A stretch of 64,000 nucleotides of DNA from Planctomycetia bacterium (GTDB taxonomy: Bacteria; Planctomycetota; Planctomycetia; Pirellulales; PNKZ01): contig JAIOPP010000029.1 of NCBI GenBank assembly GCA_021413845.1, forward strand, positions 34,614 through 98,613. The letters run 5' to 3'. The stretch's first letter is position 1; every line of letters starts with the position of its first letter. The translations under genes and the position numbers were made by a program. A model generated the notes under the pieces. That model had not been told where the DNA came from. It did no database searches and saw only the letters and a program-made list of their open reading frames with translations. Below are positions 44,027 to 51,180 of this stretch, piece by piece.

Positions 44027-45475
44027 CTACAGCAAGCCCGGAATCGGCTCCCCCATGTGGCCGAAATAGATCGGGCGATTCGCTTCCGTATAGAGCGGAC
44101 GATCACGATCGATCCCGAGCTTTTCGTAGATCGTCGCCGCGTAGTCTTCGGGCGTATAGCCTGCGCCGACCGGGTAGCCCCCTTCGTCGTCGGTTCGGCC
44201 GATGATCTGCCCGCCGCGCACTCCGGCTCCGGCGAAGACCATCGAATAGGCGTGCGGCCAATGGTCGCGTCCTTGAAACTTATTGATCTTCGGCGTGCGC
44301 CCGAACTCGGTGACGAAGCAGACGAGCGTTTCGGCGAGCAAACCGCTCCGATCCAAGTCTTCGATCAGCGCGGAGTAAGCTTGATCGACGCTCCCCATCA
44401 TCACCCAATGCGCAATGCCGAAGCGACCGGCACCGGCTCCGCTGGCGCCGGGCAGCTCGCACGTTTCTTTCGCATAGATGAAGTCGTGATGATCCCAGTT
44501 GAGGTTGCCGCCCCCCTGCATCTCGGGCTTGCGCGGCCAGCGCGTATCGACCGTGACGAAGCGCACTCCCGACTCGATGAGCTTGCGCCCCATCAGATAA
44601 CAAGCGCCGCGGTGTCCTGCCCCGTAACGCTCGCGCACTTCCGCCGACTCCCCTTGCACGTCGAAGGCTCGCGTTACGTCGGGGCTGGTGAGGGTATCGA
44701 ACGCTTGATCGTAGAAGCGATCCATCCCGGCGAGCGGACGGGGCGTCGGGTCGGTGGTGACGAACGAGCGATTCAATTCGTGCAACAACGAGCGGCGAGT
44801 TTTCATCCGGGCTTCGGTGTTGTCTTCGCGCGGCAACAGATCGCCGACCTTCCAGCGTGGGTCGGAGAGGTCCGAGCCGCCGGTCTTGAACACACGATAG
44901 CCTTGCGATAAGTATCCGGTCGCGGTCACGGCATTCTGCTCATTGTTGCCGGGCACCATCACATACGGCGGCAACGCGGCATTCTTGGTCCCGACGATCT
45001 TCGATACGACGCTGCCGATGTCCGGCATCAAGATCGGGTTGCCGGGATGTGCGCCCGAGAGAACGTATTGCGTGCCGTTGGGATGCGCGTCGGCACCCGC
45101 CTTCTTATGATGAAACGAACGGACGACGGCGAGCTTGTCGGCCAGGCGCGCGGTCTTCGGCAAGAGCTCGGTGAAGCGCATGCCGGGCACGTTCGTATCG
45201 ATCGGCTTGTAGGGACTCCGATGCTCGGCGACCATCTCGGGCTTCGGATCCCAAGTGTCGAGATGCGACATTCCCCCTTGCTCGAGGATGACGAGGACGT
45301 TTTTCGCCTTCGCATCGGGACGACTACCGGAAGCCGCCGGTTCGGCCGCGGCGGCAAGGTGCGACATCCATCGCGGCGAAGAAACGCCGAGCAAGCCAAA
45401 CGCTCCGGCCTGGAGCCACCGGCGCCGAGTCCAAGCAGCCGCTTCCAACGACGACGCAAAGCGGCGGGCGGACAT
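44027..45475 (-). CDS. DUF1501 family exported protein
   Basis: 482 residues. The start at 45475 gives a Tat signal (TRRRWLQAGAFGLLG). The body matches the sulfatase-like DUF1501 family, abundant in planctomycetes: VLVILEQGGMSHLDTWDPKP, RFTELLPKTARLADKLAVVR, MPDIGSVVSKIVG, LVCFVTEFGRTPKINKFQGR and GRDHWPHAYSMVFAGAGVRG. DUF1501 genes usually sit next to DUF1549/DUF1553 cytochrome genes; here the partner is absent. Confidence 0.93.
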   Translation of the reverse strand: MSARRFASSLEAAAWTRRRWLQAGAFGLLGVSSPRWMSHLAAAAEPAASGSRPDAKAKNVLVILEQGGMSHLDTWDPKPEMVAEHRSPYKPIDTNVPGMRFTELLPKTARLADKLAVVRSFHHKKAGADAHPNGTQYVLSGAHPGNPILMPDIGSVVSKIVGTKNAALPPYVMVPGNNEQNAVTATGYLSQGYRVFKTGGSDLSDPRWKVGDLLPREDNTEARMKTRRSLLHELNRSFVTTDPTPRPLAGMDRFYDQAFDTLTSPDVTRAFDVQGESAEVRERYGAGHRGACYLMGRKLIESGVRFVTVDTRWPRKPEMQGGGNLNWDHHDFIYAKETCELPGASGAGAGRFGIAHWVMMGSVDQAYSALIEDLDRSGLLAETLVCFVTEFGRTPKINKFQGRDHWPHAYSMVFAGAGVRGGQIIGRTDDEGGYPVGAGYTPEDYAATIYEKLGIDRDRPLYTEANRPIYFGHMGEPIPGLL

Positions 45476-45813
45476 AGGCAAGACCTCAAGGCGGGCTGAA
45501 GAGAGAGAGTATGAGGCGAGGCAGGGACGAACCGATATCTTATGGCGGGATATTAAATATAACCCGCCCATCGTCGAACGTCACCAGAGCTTGCGGCGGC
45601 AAACGCCTCGAAGAAGGATGTCAAAATACCCGATAAATCGTTGCATATCCTTTTACTGATTAGGTTTAATACTCCGGCGAGCAAGGCAGAGAGCGACGGG
45701 AAGCTCACATTTACGTTGAAACGGCCATGGGTGTTGTATAATAAATCAACAGCGAATCGGTCATCGTCCGATCCAATGGGTATGTATGCATAGACGTTCA
45801 TGTCGTTTGGGAT
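45476..45813. other. Intergenic stretch before the toxin-antitoxin-like pair
   Basis: About 340 bases without a supported gene, AT-richer than its surroundings. A minus-strand open frame (45553-45858) has no recognisable features. It contains the candidate promoter at 45716-45742. Confidence 0.5.
45716..45742 (+). promoter_or_regulatory. Candidate promoter of the toxin-antitoxin-like pair
   Basis: TTGAAA (45716-45721) and a perfect TATAAT (45737-45742) with a 15-base spacer, shorter than ideal. A transcript from here would start near 45750, about 40-65 bases before the possible start codons of the first gene. Confidence 0.4.
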
Positions 45814-46068
45814 TTGGATGACGACCCGCGAGGAAATGTGCAACACATCGAGGAGCACGGCTTCACCAAGGACGATGTCGAAACGGTTTTATTCGATCCA
45901 AAAAGCAAAACCACGATCAGTAACTCGAGCGGCGAAATGCTGACTTTCGGCTATGCGCACGGACAGCACATCTGCGTCGTCTGGGAACACATCATGGACG
46001 ATCCAATAACGATGCGGCCGATCACGGCCTTTGAAGCACCCGAGAGTATGGGAAGGCGATACCGATGA
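45814..46068 (+). CDS. Small toxin-like protein with uncertain start
   Basis: 84 residues from TTG at 45814. The frame is open upstream and reads DVHVVWDLDDDPRGNV, which looks like the true conserved N-terminus, but the only codons there are ATA (45790) and GTA. So either a non-standard ATA start is used or the N-terminus is decayed. The body (VQHIEEHGFTKDDVETVLFD, SGEMLTFGYAHGQHICVVWE) resembles short toxin-like proteins paired with XRE antitoxins. The next gene (XRE) overlaps by 4 bases. Confidence 0.6.
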   Translation: MDDDPRGNVQHIEEHGFTKDDVETVLFDPKSKTTISNSSGEMLTFGYAHGQHICVVWEHIMDDPITMRPITAFEAPESMGRRYR

Positions 46069-46436
46069 GCATCGACAAGAAACGACGATCCGCGCCGATA
46101 ACGAACGAACAAGCAGCGCGCGACGCGAAAATTCGCGCCAAGTATCAAGCAACCAAACCGTCGCTGCAAAGTCTCGTCGAAAGCGCTCAAGCGGATGAGC
46201 CGACCTCGCATGGCGACTACTTGCAATTGATGCAGTTGTTCGGAACGCTCCGTGAGCTACGTCAAAAGCGAGGCCTAAGCTTGAGCCAAGTCTTCGAGAA
46301 GTCGGGTATCGATCGAGCCGCTTTGAGCCGACTAGAGAATGGTCAAGTGACTAATCCGACCGTGGCAACACTCGAAAACTTCGCGCATGCCTTAGGTGCG
46401 CGCGTGCGATTCGTGGTCGAGGTAGACGAAAATTAG
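46065..46436 (+). CDS. XRE-family antitoxin-like regulator
   Basis: 123 residues. The C-terminal about 60 residues form an XRE HTH (LRELRQKRGLSLSQVFEKSG, DRAALSRLENGQVTNPTVAT) and end RVRFVVEVDEN. The N-terminal half is helical and probably binds the partner. The ATG overlaps the stop of the upstream toxin-like gene. The layout, toxin first and HTH antitoxin second, is like type II systems such as HigBA. Confidence 0.75.
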   Translation: MSIDKKRRSAPITNEQAARDAKIRAKYQATKPSLQSLVESAQADEPTSHGDYLQLMQLFGTLRELRQKRGLSLSQVFEKSGIDRAALSRLENGQVTNPTVATLENFAHALGARVRFVVEVDEN

Positions 46437-46561
46437 GTCGGCCGTAGTCCGGGGTAGTAGCGCAGAATTCTCGGATCTTCCACTCTAGCTAACACGCCGA
46501 AACACTATGGACGCCACACGAGTCGAGAACTTCATCAAGTCACATTGCGCTCCATTTCCGC

Positions 46562-47914
46562 TTACGCCAACGACTCGACTTCAAATCCCTTGCGATACTC
46601 GCGGCGCAAGAGCTTGTTCGCGTCGGGGAGGTTCGTGACTTCGAGCTTCGCGGCGTCCCATTCGAGCTTCGTATCCGGGAAGCGATTGGCGACTACGCCG
46701 AGCAACAGCGCTTCGGTAAGGGGACCGGCGTAGGCGAAGTCGGCGCTGGTCTTGCCGGTGCCGAGGCAGGCGTCGACCCATTGATGATAATGGCTTTGAG
46801 ATCCGACCTCAGGCCGTTTGTAGTCGGCGAATTTCTCTTGAGGAAACAGCAGCGGTTCGGAAACGTGGGGCAAGAGCATCACGCCCCCTTCGCCGACGAA
46901 GAGCGCGGCTTGGCCCGGCAGTTGGAAGCCGGCCGGCACCTTCGCCGAGGCCGGCAGATGCAAGTCTTCGAGCTTCGGCGGAGCGAAGCCGCCGTCGTAC
47001 CACTTCCACGAGAGCGATTCGGTGGTGAACTTCGTCGTGGGGAATTCGTATTCGACGATGTTCTTTTCCGGGTGGCCGATATTAGTCGGCGTGCGGCAGG
47101 TGGTCTTGGCCCACTTCGGAAAGGTGAGCGCGAGCGCGGCATACGGCGTGTCGAAGATGTGTACGCCCATGTCGCCGAGCGTGCCGGTGCCGAAGTCGAC
47201 GAGCTTGCGCCAGTTGCCGGGATGATACGCACCCGCCGCATACGGCCGCTCCGCCGCGGTGCCGAGCCAGAGATTCCAATCGAGCGACTCGGGCACCGGC
47301 TGGGTTGCTTGGAACGCTCCGCCGTCGTAGCCCCAGTTCTTGTTCGACCAAGCATGCACTTGGCTCACCTTGCCGATCACGCCGCTTTGAATCATCTCGA
47401 CGGCGCGACGATAGACGGCGCTGGAATGAACTTGAATGCCCATCTGCGTGACGAGTTTTTTCTTCTCGGCCACTAGGCGGAGTTGCCGCGCCTCGAACAC
47501 TTCATGCGTCAACGGCTTCTGGCAATAGACCGGCTTGCCGTGGTTCAAGGCCGTCATCGCAGCCGGCGCATGCGTATGGTCGGGGGTCGAAACGACGACT
47601 GCATCGATCGTGTCGCCGAGCGTCGTGATCATCTCGCGATAATCGCGAAACGTCTTCGCGCCGGGATGCTTCGCCAGGGCCGCCGCGAGATTTTTCGCGT
47701 CGACATCGCACAGCGCCGCGACTTCCACTTGCTTGTGACTCGCGATGGAGCTTAAGTCGGCACCACCCATGCCGCCGACACCGACGTGTGCGGTGCGGAG
47801 CTTTCCGTTCGGCGACACGGCTCGAGCGCCGACCGCGCCGTTGGAAAGCAACGTCCATGAAGCGAACGCGGCACCGGTTTTAAGAAAATCGCGACGATCG
47901 AACGCGTAGGCCAT
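46562..47914 (-). CDS. Tat-exported Gfo/Idh/MocA-family oxidoreductase
   Basis: 450 residues. Tat signal RRDFLKTGAAFASW at residues 7-20. NAD-binding Rossmann motif VGVGGMGGADL, then AALCDVDAKN, VVVSTPDHTHAPAAMTALNH and CQKPLTHEVFEAR, the EKP-like catalytic Lys motif (here QKP). C-terminal dehydrogenase domain from about residue 180. Planctomycetes hold many such periplasmic copies for sugar processing. The cofactor would have to be exported with it. Confidence 0.92.
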   Translation of the reverse strand: MAYAFDRRDFLKTGAAFASWTLLSNGAVGARAVSPNGKLRTAHVGVGGMGGADLSSIASHKQVEVAALCDVDAKNLAAALAKHPGAKTFRDYREMITTLGDTIDAVVVSTPDHTHAPAAMTALNHGKPVYCQKPLTHEVFEARQLRLVAEKKKLVTQMGIQVHSSAVYRRAVEMIQSGVIGKVSQVHAWSNKNWGYDGGAFQATQPVPESLDWNLWLGTAAERPYAAGAYHPGNWRKLVDFGTGTLGDMGVHIFDTPYAALALTFPKWAKTTCRTPTNIGHPEKNIVEYEFPTTKFTTESLSWKWYDGGFAPPKLEDLHLPASAKVPAGFQLPGQAALFVGEGGVMLLPHVSEPLLFPQEKFADYKRPEVGSQSHYHQWVDACLGTGKTSADFAYAGPLTEALLLGVVANRFPDTKLEWDAAKLEVTNLPDANKLLRREYRKGFEVESLA

Positions 47915-47986
47915 GGCGAGTCACTCACGAATGCAGAGGGCGGGAATGGGGGGCGGGGATTCGGCAATTCTAATCGGAACGTGCGG

Positions 47987-48886
47987 CTATTGCTTCAAGT
48001 AATTTTCGAGCGACTTTCGCTGTTCGTCGGTCAAAGGCTTCCAATCGACCTTCACGTCGGGAAACTCTTTCTTGACGACTTCGACCTCTTCGGCAGACAT
48101 ATCCGTTTGCCAAAGTTCGAGCTTCTTCAGCGCCGGAAGCGATTTCAACGCCGCCAGGCCGGCGACGGTGAAATGTGCCTCGCCGATGCTCAGCGTTTCG
48201 AGCGTCTTGATCGTCGCGAATGTCGGCAGCGAGGCATCGCTGAGCGACACCGCTTTGCCACCGCCCCAAGGGAGGCGCTGGCCCATCTTGAGCGCTCGCA
48301 GGTTCGTCAACTTCGCGATTTCCTGATTGGCCGCCTCGCTTTGATAAGTGTGCCAAGTCGAGAGTTCGCGGAGCTGCGTGATCGTCGCAATGGCTGCGAA
48401 GCCGGCGTCTCCCATCGACATGCCGGCGACGGTCAACCGCTCTAACTTCGGACACTCCTTCAAGGCGGCAAGGCCGACGCCCGTAAACCCTTCGAGCCGA
48501 AACGAGAGATGGAAAAACGATAAGAAGCGCAGGCCCTTGAGGGCCGCGAAATGTTTCAGCCCGTCGTCGGAAAGGCGTGCGCCGTCGAGGCCGATTTGTT
48601 CGAGTTCTTGCAGGCCGGCGAGATGCGGAAGGGTCGTATCGTCGAGCCCTTTGACGTTGCCGTAGAGGGTCAGCGTTTTCAAGTGCGCGAGCTTGCCGAT
48701 CGCGCGAAACTCCGCATCGCCGAGCTTCGAGGAATCGCGAAAGAAGATCTCGCGAACGGAACCCTCTTTCACGGTAACCTTGCCGCCGAGGGCTTCAAGT
48801 TGCGTTGCGACGGCGGCATCGTCGGCGCGCGAGTCGGCAACCAGAAACGAACAGAGCAAGCCGATGACCAACGAGATGCGCAACAT
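47987..48886 (-). CDS. Exported leucine-rich-repeat protein
   Basis: 299 residues. The start at 48886 gives a signal peptide (MLRISLVIGLLCSFLVADSR). Repeats of about 24 residues of the cysteine-containing or bacterial LRR type follow: LAHLKTLTLYGNVKGLDD, LQELEQIGLDGARLSDDG, CPKLERLTVAGMSMGDAGF, LKSLPALKKLELWQTDMSAE. The C-terminus is KPLTDEQRKSLENYLKQ. A protein-binding role is likely. Confidence 0.82.
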   Translation of the reverse strand: MLRISLVIGLLCSFLVADSRADDAAVATQLEALGGKVTVKEGSVREIFFRDSSKLGDAEFRAIGKLAHLKTLTLYGNVKGLDDTTLPHLAGLQELEQIGLDGARLSDDGLKHFAALKGLRFLSFFHLSFRLEGFTGVGLAALKECPKLERLTVAGMSMGDAGFAAIATITQLRELSTWHTYQSEAANQEIAKLTNLRALKMGQRLPWGGGKAVSLSDASLPTFATIKTLETLSIGEAHFTVAGLAALKSLPALKKLELWQTDMSAEEVEVVKKEFPDVKVDWKPLTDEQRKSLENYLKQ

Positions 48887-48945
48887 AATAAAGCTGATCG
48901 ATAAGAGGGGTGTCGTAAGAGAAAACGGCCGCGACGCAGCGGCGA

Positions 48946-49809
48946 TTACTTCAACGTCTTGCGAAGCCAAGCGATGAGTTGCTCTTGATAATCCGAGCCG
49001 AGCGCTTTCCATTTTCCCATCCCGTGCTCGCCGCCGGCCACGGTGATGAGATCGCACGTGTTGCCCGCGGCCTGCATTTGTTTTTGGAACATCGGCGACT
49101 GCTCGTATGGGACCTGCGCGTCGTTGTCGCCGTGGATCAAGAGATAAGGAGGAAGGCCGGAACGCACGCGACTGCTCGGCGAAGCGTCGTGCAGTTTGCG
49201 AAAGGCTTCGTCGTTCATTTCCGTAAGATCCAAGAGGGCCTTCATCGGGCCGCCGAGTTCCTGTTTATGCTTCACGCGCCATTCGAGGTCGTGCGGCGCG
49301 TAGATCGGCACGACCGCTGCGACGCGCAAGCTTTCGTCGTCGCTCGTACCGGTCCAAGAGACGAGATGCCCCCCTGCCGATTCGCCGACGAGTGCGATCC
49401 GCTTCGGATCGACCCGATATTCCTTCGCATGGGCCTTCACCCAGCGGATTGCCGTGGCGACGTCGTCGGCGCAGGCCGGCCAACGGTGTTGCGGCGCGAG
49501 CCGGTAGTTGATCGTAAACCATGTGAAGCCGGCTTTGCCGATCGGCTCGAACAACGGCTTGATATAGGTTTGCTTATCCCCTTGAGTAAAGCCGCCGCCG
49601 TGAACGAAGATGACGGTCGCAAACGGCCCCTCTCCCTCGGGCACGAACGCATCCAATGTGAGCGACACGTCGCCGACCTTGGCGAATTCGATATCGCTGT
49701 GAAGCCCTGCCGCGACCGGCTTCGCGGTATTCAATTTCGCATCGTCGGCACCGGCACTTCCGGCACAAAGAAGACTTAGTACGACGACCGGGATGGTGAG
49801 ACGTCTCAT
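48946..49809 (-). CDS. Exported alpha/beta hydrolase (HSL/BD-FAE-like esterase)
   Basis: 287 residues with a signal peptide (RRLTIPVVVLSLLCAGSAGA). Motifs: IFVHGGGFTQGD (oxyanion HGGGF), ALVGESAGGHLVSW (nucleophile GESAGG), LLIHGDNDAQVPYEQ (Asp) and VAGGEHGMGKW (His). This is the set of the hormone-sensitive-lipase/BD-FAE type of esterase. Substrate probably an acyl sugar or lipid. Confidence 0.9.
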   Translation of the reverse strand: MRRLTIPVVVLSLLCAGSAGADDAKLNTAKPVAAGLHSDIEFAKVGDVSLTLDAFVPEGEGPFATVIFVHGGGFTQGDKQTYIKPLFEPIGKAGFTWFTINYRLAPQHRWPACADDVATAIRWVKAHAKEYRVDPKRIALVGESAGGHLVSWTGTSDDESLRVAAVVPIYAPHDLEWRVKHKQELGGPMKALLDLTEMNDEAFRKLHDASPSSRVRSGLPPYLLIHGDNDAQVPYEQSPMFQKQMQAAGNTCDLITVAGGEHGMGKWKALGSDYQEQLIAWLRKTLK

Positions 49810-49839
49810 GGTTGCTCGATCAAAGTGAGAGAACTAATT

Positions 49840-49940
49840 AGCCGGTACGCGTTAGCGTCCGGTTACTACTTCACTGTTACTACTTCACTGTGAGGCGTAA
49901 TCGACATCGCTCTCGAACCGGGGGCTAACGCCCTCCGGCT
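49840..49940. repeat. Imperfect inverted repeat with internal tandem repeat
   Basis: Terminal arms AGCCGGTACGCGTTAGC (49840-49856) and GCTAACGCCCTCCGGCT (49924-49940) pair in 14 of 17 positions, making a 101-base foldback. Inside it GTTACTACTTCACT occurs twice in direct tandem (49862-49875, 49876-49889). Similar AGCCGGAGGGCGTTAGC-type elements are, to my recollection, dispersed in planctomycete genomes; no second copy was noticed in this window. Confidence 0.6.
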
Positions 49941-49964
49941 GATGATGCCGCTCGGATGCAGTGA

Positions 49965-50984
49965 TCAACTCTTCGAGAAATCCGCATCGAGCACGATGCG
50001 ATAGCGGGCCTTGCCCGACTCCAATCGTTCCATCGCCGCGTTGACGTCGCTCATCTTAAAGTGCTCGACTTGCGGGCCGATTTGATGCCGCGCGCAGAAC
50101 TCCAGCATGTCGGCGATCATCGTCGGGCTGCCGGTCGGCGAGCCCGAGACGCTCTTCTGGCCGAAGATCAACGAGAACGCCGGAATTCCCATCGGCTCGG
50201 GCACCGCCCCCACGACATGCATTCGTCCTTTAGGTCTCAGCGTCGTCAGGAGAGCCGGCCAATCGAGCGTCGCGTTCACGGTAACGAGCAGTAGGTCGAG
50301 CTTGCCGGTGATCGACTTCATCGAGTCGACGTTCCGGCTGTTGACGACGTTGTGCGCGCCGAAGCTGCGGGCCTCATCGGCCTTCGAGTCGCTGGAGGTG
50401 AACGCCGTCACTTCGCAACCCCAAGCGCTCGCAAACTTCAACGCCATGTGACCGAGCCCGCCGATGCCGACGACGCCGACGCGGTGCGGGCCTTGGATGC
50501 CGTACGTGGCCAGCGGGGCGAAGACCGTGACGCCGCCGCAGAGCAACGGGCCGGCAGACGTGACGTCGAGCTTCTCCGGCAGCGGAATCGTCCAGGCCCA
50601 ATGGGCGCGAACGCGATTCGCAAAGCCGCCTTGATGTTTGTAGATCGTCGGGATCGCGTTCGAGCAAAGATTTTGATCGCCCCCCAAACACTCGCGGCAA
50701 TGCATACAACTGCTCGCGGTCCACCCCACCCCGACCCGATCGCCGACCTTCGGCCCCTTGGCATCGGAACCGACGGCGACGACACGACCGACCGCTTCGT
50801 GACCGAGAATCGTCGGGTAGGTCGTCATGCCCCAATCGTTGTTCGCGGTGGAAAGATCGGAATGACAGAGGCCGCAGTATTCGACGGCGACCTCGACATC
50901 GTCCGGCCCGAGCGGACCGGGATCGAACTCGAACAGTTCGAGCGGCTTCTTCGGACCGACGGTGGCCCAACCTTGGATCGACAT
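49965..50984 (-). CDS. Zinc-dependent NAD(P) alcohol dehydrogenase (YahK/cinnamyl-type)
   Basis: 339 residues. Catalytic zinc region YCGLCHSDLSTA and GHEAVGRVVAVGSDA; structural zinc region CMHCRECLGGDQNLC; Rossmann VGVVGIGGLGHMALKFASA, followed by FTSSDSKADEARSFGA. The end SGKARYRIVLDADF is typical of the cinnamyl/YahK subgroup, which reduces aldehydes to alcohols with NADPH. Single gene; the next gene upstream is far. Confidence 0.95.
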   Translation of the reverse strand: MSIQGWATVGPKKPLELFEFDPGPLGPDDVEVAVEYCGLCHSDLSTANNDWGMTTYPTILGHEAVGRVVAVGSDAKGPKVGDRVGVGWTASSCMHCRECLGGDQNLCSNAIPTIYKHQGGFANRVRAHWAWTIPLPEKLDVTSAGPLLCGGVTVFAPLATYGIQGPHRVGVVGIGGLGHMALKFASAWGCEVTAFTSSDSKADEARSFGAHNVVNSRNVDSMKSITGKLDLLLVTVNATLDWPALLTTLRPKGRMHVVGAVPEPMGIPAFSLIFGQKSVSGSPTGSPTMIADMLEFCARHQIGPQVEHFKMSDVNAAMERLESGKARYRIVLDADFSKS

Positions 50985-51180
50985 GAGGCGAACTCCTTTG
51001 GAGGCGATGAGTACGTCAACGTGCGGGCGCGTCGAACGCGCCGCATTATAACGACGCCGTATTGCGCGGCTATGAGCGCCCGCGAAATCGCAAGCGAACC
51101 ATGGGAGCGGCTTTATTCAAAGCAGCGGCGATGGGTTACGAATGTGAGTTTTGCATTTTGCCTTCTCACTTTTGCATTTC

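Noticed and set aside
45553..45858. 101-residue minus-strand frame before the toxin-like gene
   Set aside because: No ribosome site, no recognisable pattern, overlaps the likely promoter and start of the toxin-like gene.
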